From the NCBI RefSeq assembly GCF_037327425.1, contig NZ_CP147846.1, positions 2,480,001 to 2,544,000 of the forward strand: a stretch of 64,000 nucleotides of DNA, read 5' to 3'. The DNA is from Rhodococcus sovatensis (lineage in GTDB: Bacteria; Actinomycetota; Actinomycetes; Mycobacteriales; Mycobacteriaceae). Below the pieces are notes generated by a model. The model saw nothing but the letters and a program-made list of their open reading frames with translations, made no database searches and was not told the DNA's origin. The position numbers and the translations under genes were made by a program. Positions 1-8,225 of this stretch are shown in pieces (the stretch's first letter is position 1; each line of letters starts with the position of its first letter).

Positions 1-256
1 CGTCGCCCAAACGCCCACCGAGCAGCATGAGTCCACCGAACGCCAACGCATACGACGTCAGCACCCAGTTGCGGCCCGCGTCGCTCAGCCCGAGATCGGC
101 CTGCAGAGGCGCAAGCGCAAGGTTGGCAACCGTTCCATCCAGCACCACCATCAACTGCAGTCCGCTGAGTACGATGATGGCCAGGCCGAATGCCCGGGTC
201 GTCACCGGGTAAACAATTTGCGTGGACGGCGCTGCGGGCTGCGAGTGGTCAGGCAC
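1..256 (-). CDS. EfpA-like MFS drug exporter, N-terminal fragment (DHA2 family)
   Basis: The visible protein has about 17 polar residues, then a first membrane segment (AFGLAIIVLSGLQLMVVLDG) and the loop LSDAGRNWVLTSYALAFGG followed by LMLLGGRLGD, the motif A region of 14-TM DHA2 transporters. The loop closely resembles mycobacterial EfpA, and in M. tuberculosis efpA also follows the cysG-like gene. It should be a proton-driven multidrug exporter in the inner membrane. The GTG start lies about 11 bases after the upstream methyltransferase stop, so co-transcription is likely. The gene runs off the left edge; only about 85 codons are present. Substrate is unknown. Confidence 0.8.
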   Translation of the reverse strand, partial: MPDHSQPAAPSTQIVYPVTTRAFGLAIIVLSGLQLMVVLDGTVANLALAPLQADLGLSDAGRNWVLTSYALAFGGLMLLGGRLGD

Positions 257-267
257 GAGAGTTCACG

Positions 268-1515
268 TTACCGAGAGTCCACGGAAAAACCAGCAACGGT
301 TCCGATCACGACGATCGCAGGCGGGCGTATCGCCTCGTCCTTCACACGCTGCGCGATCGTGGACAGGTCCGCGCGCACTTCACGCTGGGTGCGCATCGTC
401 CCTTCTTGCACGACGAGTACCGGCGTCGTCGCCGGCCGGCCACCCCGGATCAGAACTTCAGCGAACTTGTCGATTCTCTCCACAGCCATCAAGAGCACGA
501 TCGTCCCCTTCAGCCGGGCAAGCGCATCCCAGTCGACGAGAGAGTCGGGATGATCGGGGGCGACGTGCCCGCTCACCACGACGAACTCGTGTGTGACACC
601 GCGGTGGGTCACAGGGACGCCCGCGGCGGACGGTACCGAGATCGCACTCGTGATTCCAGGCACCACCGTCACAGCGATCCCGGCTTCGGTCAGTGCCTCG
701 AGCTCCTCGTACCCCCGGCCGAACACGTACGGATCACCGCCCTTGAGTCGGACGACGAACTTCCCTGCCCTCGCGCGATCGATGAGCGCCTGATTGATCG
801 CCTCCTGAGCCATGGCCCGTCCGTAGGGGATCTTGGACGCATCGATCACCTCGACGTGCGGTCCCAGCTCGGCGAGCAGTTCGGGTGGCGCGAGACGATC
901 GGTGACAACCACGTCGGCGTACGCCAGCAGTCGCCTGCCCCGCACCGTAATGAGGTCCGGGTCACCGGGTCCTCCGCCGACGAGTGCGACGCCGGTGTGA
1001 GGAACATGGGCGGTATCGGTGATCACACCCGATTGAAGAGCTTCCAGGACCGCATTGCGGACGGCCGCCGATCGCCGATGCTCGCCTCCTGCGAGGACGC
1101 CCAGCGTCAGTCCGTCGTAGTCCGCCGAAGCGGGCGTGACTGCGGTGCCGTCGCGAGCGACATCTGCGCGAACACAGAAAATTCTGGAACGCGCGGCCTC
1201 GGCAACGATCGCCGCGTTGGTGTCCGCCTCGTCGGTACACGCGATCGCGTACCACGCTCCATCCAGGTCGCCGCGGCGATAATCGCGCAGCTCGAGCGTC
1301 ACCTGCTCGCCTGTAGCCATCGCCTCGACGGCCGGCGTCGCTTCCCGCGTGATGACGTGCACCAGCGCGCCGGAACCGATCAACAGCGGTAGGCGTCGCT
1401 GCGCGACGGTGCCACCACCGAACACCACGACACGTTTTCCCGACAGATTCAGGCCGACGAGATAAGGCGAATCGGTCGCATCGGAGTCGGTCACATCGGA
1501 GTCAGTGGAATTCAC
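268..1515 (-). CDS. cobA: CysG-like precorrin-2 dehydrogenase / uroporphyrinogen-III C-methyltransferase fusion
   Basis: This 415-residue protein joins an N-terminal NAD-binding sirohydrochlorin/precorrin-2 dehydrogenase part (KRVVVFGGGTVAQRR near residues 27-41) to a C-terminal SAM-dependent methyltransferase (GGGPGDPDLITVRG near 180, LKGGDPYVFGRG near 257, GVPVTHRG further on). It makes precorrin-2 from uroporphyrinogen III and can oxidise it, feeding siroheme and cobalamin synthesis. The CysG ferrochelatase function cannot be judged by eye. I chose the GTG at 1515 because the open frame upstream runs inside the ABC-F gene; this leaves a short Asp/Ser/Thr-rich leader. The gene lies near cobB and cobO but is separated from them by three unrelated genes. 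Confidence 0.9.
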   Translation of the reverse strand: MNSTDSDVTDSDATDSPYLVGLNLSGKRVVVFGGGTVAQRRLPLLIGSGALVHVITREATPAVEAMATGEQVTLELRDYRRGDLDGAWYAIACTDEADTNAAIVAEAARSRIFCVRADVARDGTAVTPASADYDGLTLGVLAGGEHRRSAAVRNAVLEALQSGVITDTAHVPHTGVALVGGGPGDPDLITVRGRRLLAYADVVVTDRLAPPELLAELGPHVEVIDASKIPYGRAMAQEAINQALIDRARAGKFVVRLKGGDPYVFGRGYEELEALTEAGIAVTVVPGITSAISVPSAAGVPVTHRGVTHEFVVVSGHVAPDHPDSLVDWDALARLKGTIVLLMAVERIDKFAEVLIRGGRPATTPVLVVQEGTMRTQREVRADLSTIAQRVKDEAIRPPAIVVIGTVAGFSVDSR

Positions 1516-1525
1516 GGCGCAAACG

Positions 1526-3250
1526 CTACCGCAGGCTGCGCTCTCGCTTCGACTGGTCACTCCGCAGGCTGCGCTCTCGCCTGACACGTGTTTCGTCCCA
1601 TACCGGCTCATCGGATTCGTACACCTGTCCATCGGACCCGAACACGAGAAATCGTTCGAAACTGCGCGCGAACCACCGGTCGTGAGTTACCGCGATCACA
1701 GTCCCCTCGAACGCAGCGATCGCATCCTGCAGTGCATCGGCCGACAACAGGTCGAGATTGTCGGTCGGCTCGTCGAGCAGAAGCAAGGTTGCTCCCGAGA
1801 GCTCGAGGAGAAGAATCTGCACGCGCGCCTGCTGCCCACCCGAGAGGTTGTCGTACAGCTGCTCCGCGGCACGGGAGAGGCCGTAGCGGTCGAGGGCTCG
1901 GCTTGCAGCTTCCCGTCCCATCCCGTCGCGGTGCTCGTTACCGAGATGGAGGATGTCGAGCAAGGTCTTTCCGGTCAGATCGGGACGGGTGTGAGTCTGC
2001 GCGAACAGTCCTGGACGAACGCGGGCCCCGAGGACAGCCGTGCCGGTGTGCGGAACCGGGGAAAGCGCGAGTTCTTGGACCGGCTCGTGCTCGCGTTCCG
2101 GATCGGTACCGCCCGAGGCGAGGAGGCGAAGGAAGTGCGACTTGCCCGAGCCGTTGGAACCGAGCACAGCGACACGGTCGCCGAACCAGATCTCCGCGTC
2201 GAAGGGCTTCATCAGTCCGGTCATCTCGAGCCCGGTACACACGAGTGCGCGCTTGGCAGTCCGGCCCCCGTGCAGTCGTACGGTCACACTCTGCTTCAGC
2301 GGCACCGCCTCCGGTGGCCCTGCCTCCTCGAACCGAGCAAGGCGCGTCTGCGCAGCGTGGTAGCGGGCCGCGACACCATCGTTGAACTTTGCCTTCTCGC
2401 GCAGCCGAAGGACGAGTGCACGCAGCTTCACGCGCTCTTCGTCCCACCGTCTTCTCAGTTCGTCGAGGCGAGCGTTCCGATCGTCGCGCGCGTCGTAGTA
2501 GGTATCGAAACCAGCGCCGTGCACCCACGACGTCGCACCGTTGATACCCGGTTCGAGGGTCACGATTCGGGTGGCAGCGTTGGCAATCAACTCGCGGTCG
2601 TGACTGATGAACAGAACCGACTTGTCCGACTCACGAATCGTTTTCTCCAACCACCGCTTTCCCGGGACGTCCAGATAGTTGTCCGGCTCGTCCAGCAGGA
2701 GTAGCTGGTCGCTACCCGCGAACAGTGCTTCGAGTACCAGGCGCTTTTGTTCGCCGCCGCTCAGCGTCGCCGCTGCGCGCCACTTCGCCGAATCGAATGG
2801 CATGCCGAGCGCGGACATCGTGACTTTGTCCCAGAAGGGCTCCAGATCATAGCCGCCGACATCTCCCCAATCGGACAGTGCCGCTGCGTATTTGAGCTGT
2901 GTCTTCTCGTCGTCCATCTCGATCATCGCGTTCTCGGCATCGTCGAGGGCCTTCGCTGCGCTGCGAACCGCAGGTGCGGACACAGACAGCAGCAGATCGA
3001 GAACTGTCGAATCGTCGCGGAGCTGACCGACGAATTGTCGCATCACTCCGAGGGCACCGGATTGCGTCACGCTGCCGTCTTCGGGCGACACGTCGCCGGC
3101 GATGATCCGCGTCAACGTTGTTTTGCCGGTTCCGTTCGGCCCGATCAGTGCGGTCTTCGCACCATCGCCGACGCGGAAACCGACCCCACCGAGGAGCTGC
3201 CTGCCGTCGGGCAGGAAGTAGTCGATATCGGTCAGTTCGAGGTGGGCCAC
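1526..3250 (-). CDS. ABC-F family ATPase (duplicated ATP-binding cassettes, no membrane domain)
   Basis: The 574-residue protein has two ABC cassettes. Walker A is GPNGTGKT at 37-44 and GSNGSGKS near 364-371. Signatures are LSGGEQ at 163-168 and LSGGQQ at 469-474. Walker B is LLLLDEPDNYLD and LLLLDEPTDNLD. The linker between cassettes (about 255-320) is charged and helical, and there are no membrane segments. This is the ABC-F layout, whose members act on ribosomes as translation factors or antibiotic-protection proteins. Whether this one gives resistance cannot be told from sequence. The C-terminus repeats RERSLR twice, encoded by a duplicated motif. It is followed closely by the CysG-like gene. 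Confidence 0.88.
   Translation of the reverse strand: MAHLELTDIDYFLPDGRQLLGGVGFRVGDGAKTALIGPNGTGKTTLTRIIAGDVSPEDGSVTQSGALGVMRQFVGQLRDDSTVLDLLLSVSAPAVRSAAKALDDAENAMIEMDDEKTQLKYAAALSDWGDVGGYDLEPFWDKVTMSALGMPFDSAKWRAAATLSGGEQKRLVLEALFAGSDQLLLLDEPDNYLDVPGKRWLEKTIRESDKSVLFISHDRELIANAATRIVTLEPGINGATSWVHGAGFDTYYDARDDRNARLDELRRRWDEERVKLRALVLRLREKAKFNDGVAARYHAAQTRLARFEEAGPPEAVPLKQSVTVRLHGGRTAKRALVCTGLEMTGLMKPFDAEIWFGDRVAVLGSNGSGKSHFLRLLASGGTDPEREHEPVQELALSPVPHTGTAVLGARVRPGLFAQTHTRPDLTGKTLLDILHLGNEHRDGMGREAASRALDRYGLSRAAEQLYDNLSGGQQARVQILLLELSGATLLLLDEPTDNLDLLSADALQDAIAAFEGTVIAVTHDRWFARSFERFLVFGSDGQVYESDEPVWDETRVRRERSLRSDQSKRERSLR
1529..1580 (-). repeat. Two copies of a 19-bp motif, 33 bp apart
   Basis: CCGCAGGCTGCGCTCTCGC occurs at 1529-1547 and 1562-1580 on the plus strand. 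Read on the minus strand each copy contains GAGCGCAGCCTGCGG. Both lie in the last codons of the ABC-F gene and, spaced by 11 codons, encode RERSLR twice. A near copy (GAGCGGAGCCTGCGGAGTGA) lies at the map/cobQ junction near 17 kb. Confidence 0.75.
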
Positions 3251-3260
3251 ACCTACGAAT

Positions 3261-4925
3261 CTATGCCAACGTCATCGCATGAGTGGTGTTCAGCGTCTGC
3301 CTACCCTCTGCGTCGACGTGCGCGTGTTCGACGCGCAGACGCGCGGAGTCCCCCTCCGTGGTCAACAGCATCACTCCGTTGTCGAACCACGGGCCCGCCT
3401 CGGCACCCCACGTCACATCCGGTGGCGCCACTTTCGCAGCCCGCGCGAGCCGAGAGAGGATCCGCGCGACCGGCTTCTTGATCGCCAGACGGTTCACGGC
3501 TCGGATCGGCAGGTTCAAAGGATTGCGGAACGGTGACATCGTCAGCTGATACGTCGCCGGCACCTCGCCGCCGACGCCGAACTCCGCCCGCGCGACGTAC
3601 GAGCAGTGCACGTCACCCGAGAGCCACATGATGGTTGCCGGTGCGGTGTCACTCCGGGACAATTCCCTAGTCAGAGTTGCCATGTCCGCAAACGACTTTC
3701 CAAAGGCAGCCCAGTGCTCCAGATCGAGATCGATGCGAAGCTTCTCCCCCACTCTTGCCGCACGCTTGCCCCAACTCCCCTGTGCCACCGCCTCGTTCCA
3801 CTGCTCGAGATGGTGCAGCGCAGGGAGCATCAGGTACGGGAGTGAAGAACCGAAGAGCAAGTGCCGCGGGGAGGTCTCCAGTGCTCGCTCCCGCACCCAT
3901 GCCCACTCGGCGTCGTCGACCATCGCGCGGTTCGCCGGATCGAGATCCCGTGAACAACGCGAGTCGATCATGACCAAGCGAGTGTCGCCGAAGTCCCGGT
4001 AGAAGCTCCACCGTCCGGTGTCGGGAACGGCGTCGACCCGCAACGAGAAATCGGCGAGCACGCTTTCTCGATCGGAATCCGACGCCGCAGTGCGAACGGC
4101 CTCGTACAAACCGTCGCTGGCGAGTTCTTTCGGCGAGAGGTTCCCGAGATGCTGATAGACCCAGTACGACGAGAAAGCACCTATCACTCGGTCCTTCCAC
4201 CACGGCCTCGTCTCGATGTCCCTGCGCCAGGACGCAGACGAGTTCCAGTCATCGCGCAGGTCGTGGTCGTCGAGGATCATGCACGAGGGAACGCTGGCCA
4301 GCAACGTCCGTACCGGCTCGACACCCCAGGACTCGCGGTAGAGCCACGAGTACTCCTCGAAGTCGCAGATCTCGTCCTCCGCATCGGTGCCGCGGGCACT
4401 GTCCGGTCCGGCGCCCGACGCCCTGCGCGCCCGCAACCGCTCGATGATCTCCGGTGACGGGTCGTCGGCATATACCTGATCGCCCAGCAGGAGCAAAGCC
4501 TGCGGCCACTCGCTCGGATCCTGGTGGGCCATTCTCGTACCGAGCCCGGCCAACGCGTCCGCACCGATTCGTTGCAGTGACTCGTCGCCGTAGTTGTCTC
4601 CGCGCCGACACGAGCCGAAAGCGAAGGTGACCGGACCGTCGCGGTCGATGGTGTGAATTGCGGCTGTCTTGCCGGCCTCCGGCCACACCACCTGAGCTTC
4701 GAACGACACATCGTAGGTGATCGCAGTGTTCGCCGGCAGATCGGTCAATGCAACGAGTGCAAAGTGGTGACCGTGAACTCCCCACGTCGGCGCTTCACCG
4801 TGGACACCCATGTCTGTGGTGACGCGCACGGTTCCCGGCCCATCGAACTCGAACCAGAACGTTGCGTCGTGTGCGCCGACGTAGCGCACTAGCGGACCAA
4901 GAACGAGAGGTGTGGACGACGTCAT
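3261..4925 (-). CDS. PhoD-like alkaline phosphatase / metallophosphoesterase
   Basis: The 554-residue protein starts with a beta-rich domain (about 1-100) and continues with a PhoD-type metallophosphatase core: FAFGSCRRGDNYGDES near 107, LLLGDQVYADD near 145, ILDDHDLRDDWN near 218, then MIDSRCSRD and WLSGDVHCSY. These Asp, His and Asn residues are the expected ligands of the Fe/Ca or two-metal centre. It should cleave phosphodiesters or monoesters. There is no clear signal peptide or twin-arginine leader, unlike secreted PhoD, so it may be cytosolic. It starts 10 bases before the ABC-F gene and may share its transcript. The true substrate is unknown. Confidence 0.82.
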   Translation of the reverse strand: MTSSTPLVLGPLVRYVGAHDATFWFEFDGPGTVRVTTDMGVHGEAPTWGVHGHHFALVALTDLPANTAITYDVSFEAQVVWPEAGKTAAIHTIDRDGPVTFAFGSCRRGDNYGDESLQRIGADALAGLGTRMAHQDPSEWPQALLLLGDQVYADDPSPEIIERLRARRASGAGPDSARGTDAEDEICDFEEYSWLYRESWGVEPVRTLLASVPSCMILDDHDLRDDWNSSASWRRDIETRPWWKDRVIGAFSSYWVYQHLGNLSPKELASDGLYEAVRTAASDSDRESVLADFSLRVDAVPDTGRWSFYRDFGDTRLVMIDSRCSRDLDPANRAMVDDAEWAWVRERALETSPRHLLFGSSLPYLMLPALHHLEQWNEAVAQGSWGKRAARVGEKLRIDLDLEHWAAFGKSFADMATLTRELSRSDTAPATIMWLSGDVHCSYVARAEFGVGGEVPATYQLTMSPFRNPLNLPIRAVNRLAIKKPVARILSRLARAAKVAPPDVTWGAEAGPWFDNGVMLLTTEGDSARLRVEHAHVDAEGRQTLNTTHAMTLA

Positions 4926-4972
4926 CGTTCACACGATGCCCCTACCGAGTCGCCGCGCGCTACTGCGGGTGG

Positions 4973-5824
4973 TCACAGACGTGTGAGCAGCCTGCCTGCC
5001 AGTCGCTCGAGATACGCAAGCACCTCGTCCTCCGACTTGTCGGGCATCCCATACACCACTTCGGTCACGCCCAGCTCGCGCCAACGGTCGAGTTTGACCT
5101 CGTCGGGCTTGAAATCGAGAACGACTATCTGCGGTTTCCCGTCGCGGCCGGCCTCCGTCCACATTCGTTGCAGTGTGGACACTCTCGACTCGATGTCCCG
5201 CTCCCCCGGGGTGGTGATCCAGCCATCCGCCGACCGGCAGATCCACGCGAAATTCTTGTCCGTTCCCGCCGCGCCGACGAGGGTGGGAATCGCGCTGCCC
5301 TGAACAGGTTTCGGCCATGCCCAACTTGCGCCGAAGTTCACGAACTCGCCGTGATACTCCGCTTCCTCGCTCGCCCACAACGAACGCATCGCTTCCAGAT
5401 ACTCCCGAAGCATCGTGCGGCGACGCCCCGCCGGGACACCGTGATCGGCCAGTTCGTCGGTGTTCCAGCCGTAGCCGACGCCGAAGTTGACCCGGCCGCC
5501 GCTGAGGTGATCGAGCGAGGCGATCGACTTCGCCAACGTGATCGGATCATGCTCGACCGGAATCGCGACGGCTGTGCCGAGGCGAATGGTCGAGGTGACT
5601 GCAGCGGCAGTGGACAGCGACACCCAAGGGTCCAGGGTTCTCGCGTAGCGGTCGTCGGGCAAGGATGCATCGCCGGTCTGCGGATGAGCCGCTTCCCGCC
5701 GAACCGGAATGTGGGTGTGCTCGGGAACGTAGAACGACGCGAAGCCAAGCCGATCACCCGCGGCAGCGGCAGCGGCGGGTGTGATTCCACGATCCGAGGT
5801 GAACAGGACCAGTCCGAAGCGCAT
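4973..5824 (-). CDS. LLM-class F420-dependent oxidoreductase (TIGR03619 type)
   Basis: A 283-residue luciferase-like TIM barrel. Diagnostic segments are the N-terminal MRFGLVLFTSDRG, DPWVSLSTAAAVTSTIRLGT near 80, and DHLSGGRVNFGVGYGWNTDE near 117, typical of actinobacterial F420-dependent enzymes that probably reduce or oxidise small ketones or alcohols. The prediction of F420 rather than FMN rests on family resemblance only. It sits between PhoD-like and CobE-like genes, 18 bases from the latter, so it may be transcribed with the cobalamin cluster, but no functional link is visible. Confidence 0.8.
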   Translation of the reverse strand: MRFGLVLFTSDRGITPAAAAAAGDRLGFASFYVPEHTHIPVRREAAHPQTGDASLPDDRYARTLDPWVSLSTAAAVTSTIRLGTAVAIPVEHDPITLAKSIASLDHLSGGRVNFGVGYGWNTDELADHGVPAGRRRTMLREYLEAMRSLWASEEAEYHGEFVNFGASWAWPKPVQGSAIPTLVGAAGTDKNFAWICRSADGWITTPGERDIESRVSTLQRMWTEAGRDGKPQIVVLDFKPDEVKLDRWRELGVTEVVYGMPDKSEDEVLAYLERLAGRLLTRL

Positions 5825-5842
5825 GCAATATTAGAACGTGTT

Positions 5843-6205
5843 CTAGTCTTCGACGCAAGCAACGGCGAGCGTCACACCCCGCGAACTCGTCTTGCCCAGT
5901 ATCAGTTCACCGCCGCCGCTGGCGAGAATGGCCGCGGCCTCGGCGACGCTGGAGGTACCCGTTTCGGCCCGCGCCCGGTCCGACGGATGAGGTGCGTCCA
6001 CCTGGCTCAGCCGCGCCGCCGACCATACGAGCAACGGGACGCCGAGCGCATCGGCGACGGGCTGTGCCTGTGGTTCTTTCCCCTCGAGGGTCGAGACTGC
6101 AACTACAACCCAGTCCCGAGACGACACCTCGTCGAACACGGCCAGACCGTCCACCGGCGTGGCCGAACTCGTCATGCCGAGCCCGAGAACGACCCGTTCA
6201 GACAT
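5843..6205 (-). CDS. CbiG C-terminal/CobE-like cobalamin biosynthesis protein (stand-alone)
   Basis: About 120 residues with the pattern of the CbiG C-terminal domain: VLGLGMTSSA at the start, a STLEGKE segment in place of the usual ASIDLKADE, LGVPLLVWSAARL, SVAEAAAILASGGGELILGK and GVTLAVA at the end. This fold is associated with ring-contraction steps of corrin synthesis (CobE, CbiG). I use the ATG at 6205, which overlaps the 3-prime end of cobB by 8 bases, implying translational coupling. The first half of CbiG is absent here. Exact biochemical role is uncertain; the family call is moderately secure. Confidence 0.72.
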   Translation of the reverse strand: MSERVVLGLGMTSSATPVDGLAVFDEVSSRDWVVVAVSTLEGKEPQAQPVADALGVPLLVWSAARLSQVDAPHPSDRARAETGTSSVAEAAAILASGGGELILGKTSSRGVTLAVACVED

Positions 6206-7601
6206 CGAGGCTGCAATAACGTGCGCATGCACTCACGAATCGCCCGATCGATCGCGGATTTCCGGCGGGGTGGGTATGCAGATACGACGCATGGACACCG
6301 CCCTGCACGAAACCTTCGCGAACGACGCCGACATCTGGACCGGTCGATCGCCATCCCCACGCCGGGGCACTATGCACACCATCGCTGTCCACCAACATCG
6401 TTCGATGGAATTCGTGGCCGGTCACTCGTTGACCGGCTTCGAAGAGCACCGAAGACTCCACAGCAACCGCGTCGCGATACCCGAGCGTGAGAACGGATCC
6501 GAAACGAGCGTCGGCGTCGATCACCCCAGCCATCGCGTGACCGTCCAGATAGCGAGTCAGGTAGAGCAGACCTGCACATTCGGCATGGATCGGAATGCCG
6601 CGAGAGGCAGCGTCCCTCACGCCACTCAACAGGGCAGTGTTCGCCGCGAGGGCCTCGGCGTGCTCTTCGGGGAATCCGCCTGGAATCACCACTCCCGCAG
6701 TGCGCTCCGGCAAAGCGTCGGTGAGCGGGTCGAACACCGCGACCTCGGCCCCCGACGCGCGCAACAACTCGACGTGCTCGGCATATCCGAACGTGAACGC
6801 AGGTCCGCCCGCGATCGCGACGACGGGAGAACTGTCGTGACGCCCGCCGACTTCGACGTCCGTGTCCCACGCGGTGTCGGTGACTGCGGAAGATGCCAGA
6901 GCCTCGATCGCACCCAAGTCGACATGGGTACGGACGAGGTCGGCCATGGCATCGACAGCATCCCGTGCGCGACCACCGTGCTCGAGCGCGGTGATCAGCC
7001 CGAGATGGCGTGACGGCACGGCGAGTTCGGTCATCCGAGGAAGTGAACCGAGCACCGGTACACCCACGCGTTCGCAAGCTTGTCGAAGTACTTCCTCGTG
7101 CCGGGGACTCCCGACTCGGTTCAGGATGACGCCGCCGATCCGGACCGACGAATCGAACGTCGTGAAACCGTGCAGCACCGCCGCAAGACTCTGACTGTGT
7201 CCGCGTGCGTCCACGACGAGCACGACCGGCGCACCGAGCATCGCAGCGACGGCGGCCGTCGACCCTTCGGCGGACGCGGCACCCGCACCCGACATGTCGA
7301 TTTTTCCGTCGAACAGGCCCATGACGCCTTCGACGATCGCGATGTCACACCCGGCGGTGCCGTGCCTGAACAGCGGTCCGATTCGTCGAGTGCCGACCAT
7401 GACGGCATCGAGGTTGCGACCGGGCAGTCCAGTGGCCAGTGCGTGGTAGCCAGGATCGATGTAATCCGGTCCTACTTTGAACGGGGCGACCCGACGGCCG
7501 GCTGCGCGCAGAGCGCCCATCAGACCAGTGGCTACCGTCGTCTTGCCGCTGCCTGATGCCGGAGCAGCGATGACGACTGCAGGAACGGAGGCGGTCACCA
7601 T
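6198..7601 (-). CDS. cobB: Cobyrinic acid a,c-diamide synthase
   Basis: A 467-residue glutamine-dependent amidotransferase that amidates the a and c side chains of (hydrogeno)cobyrinic acid with ATP. The P-loop AAPASGSGKTTVATGL is near residue 10, followed by FKVGPDYIDPGYH. The C-terminal glutaminase-like half has GGFPEEHAEAL and the nucleophile region HAECAGLLYL. The ATG at 7601 overlaps the stop of cobO by a few bases, and the 3-prime end overlaps the CobE-like gene, so these genes form a tight translationally coupled cluster. Length and motifs match CobB/CbiA proteins. The longer upstream frame lies inside cobO and is not used. Confidence 0.93.
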   Translation of the reverse strand: MVTASVPAVVIAAPASGSGKTTVATGLMGALRAAGRRVAPFKVGPDYIDPGYHALATGLPGRNLDAVMVGTRRIGPLFRHGTAGCDIAIVEGVMGLFDGKIDMSGAGAASAEGSTAAVAAMLGAPVVLVVDARGHSQSLAAVLHGFTTFDSSVRIGGVILNRVGSPRHEEVLRQACERVGVPVLGSLPRMTELAVPSRHLGLITALEHGGRARDAVDAMADLVRTHVDLGAIEALASSAVTDTAWDTDVEVGGRHDSSPVVAIAGGPAFTFGYAEHVELLRASGAEVAVFDPLTDALPERTAGVVIPGGFPEEHAEALAANTALLSGVRDAASRGIPIHAECAGLLYLTRYLDGHAMAGVIDADARFGSVLTLGYRDAVAVESSVLFEAGQRVTGHEFHRTMLVDSDGVHSAPAWGWRSTGPDVGVVREGFVQGGVHASYLHTHPAGNPRSIGRFVSACARYCSLDV

Positions 7602-8215
7602 TCGATGCCGCGTTGGCCCTTGCGGCCTGCGTCCATCGGATGCTTGACCTTCGTCATTTCGGTGACGAGATCCGCGGCGTCGATCAGCGCCTGGGGCGCG
7701 TCGCGCCCGGTCACGACGACATGCTGATTGCCCGGGCGGTTCGTCAGGACTTCGACGACCTCGTCGATGTCGACCCATCCCCACTTGAGTGGATAGGTGA
7801 ATTCGTCCAGGACGTAGAAGCGGTGGGTCTCCTCGGACAATCGGCGAGCGATCTCGGTCCACCCGTCGGCAGCCGCGGCGGCGTGATCGACCTCGGAGCC
7901 CTTCTTGCGCGTCCAGGACCAGCCCTCGCCCATCTTGTGCCACTCCACGGCGCCACCGGTACCGGTGGACTCGTGAAGTTCACCGAGCATCTTGAACGTG
8001 GCTTCTTCGCCGACCTTCCACTTCGCGCTCTTCACGAATTGGAAGACTCCGACATCGAATCCCTGGTTCCAGGCCCGCAGCGCCATCCCGAATGCGGCCG
8101 TCGATTTTCCTTTGCCTGGCCCGGTGTGCACCGCCAGAACAGGCTGGTTGCGACGCTGACGGGTCGTGAGTCCGTCTTCCGGAACCGACCCTGCGAGTGG
8201 GACTCCCTGTGGCAT
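7595..8215 (-). CDS. cobO: Cob(I)yrinic acid a,c-diamide adenosyltransferase
   Basis: A 206-residue CobA/CobO/BtuR-type ATP:corrinoid adenosyltransferase, which attaches the upper 5-deoxyadenosyl ligand. The modified P-loop HTGPGKGKSTAAFGMALRA is near residue 30, followed by VGVFQFVKSAKWKVGEE, FYVLDEFTYPLKWGW and VVVTGRDAP. I chose the ATG at 8215 because it is preceded by a purine-rich GAGGAGCGGGTA site and matches family length; the open frame beyond it runs into the chelatase gene. It starts 10 bases after the chelatase stop and overlaps cobB, so it belongs to the riboswitch-controlled operon. Confidence 0.93.
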   Translation of the reverse strand: MPQGVPLAGSVPEDGLTTRQRRNQPVLAVHTGPGKGKSTAAFGMALRAWNQGFDVGVFQFVKSAKWKVGEEATFKMLGELHESTGTGGAVEWHKMGEGWSWTRKKGSEVDHAAAAADGWTEIARRLSEETHRFYVLDEFTYPLKWGWVDIDEVVEVLTNRPGNQHVVVTGRDAPQALIDAADLVTEMTKVKHPMDAGRKGQRGIEW

Positions 8216-8225
8216 TACCCGCTCC

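Noticed and set aside
4862..6490. A long open frame (over 500 codons) on the plus strand opposite PhoD-like and LLM genes
   Set aside because: Arg/Pro-rich, no recognisable motif and wholly antisense to well-supported genes; a shadow of high-GC coding.
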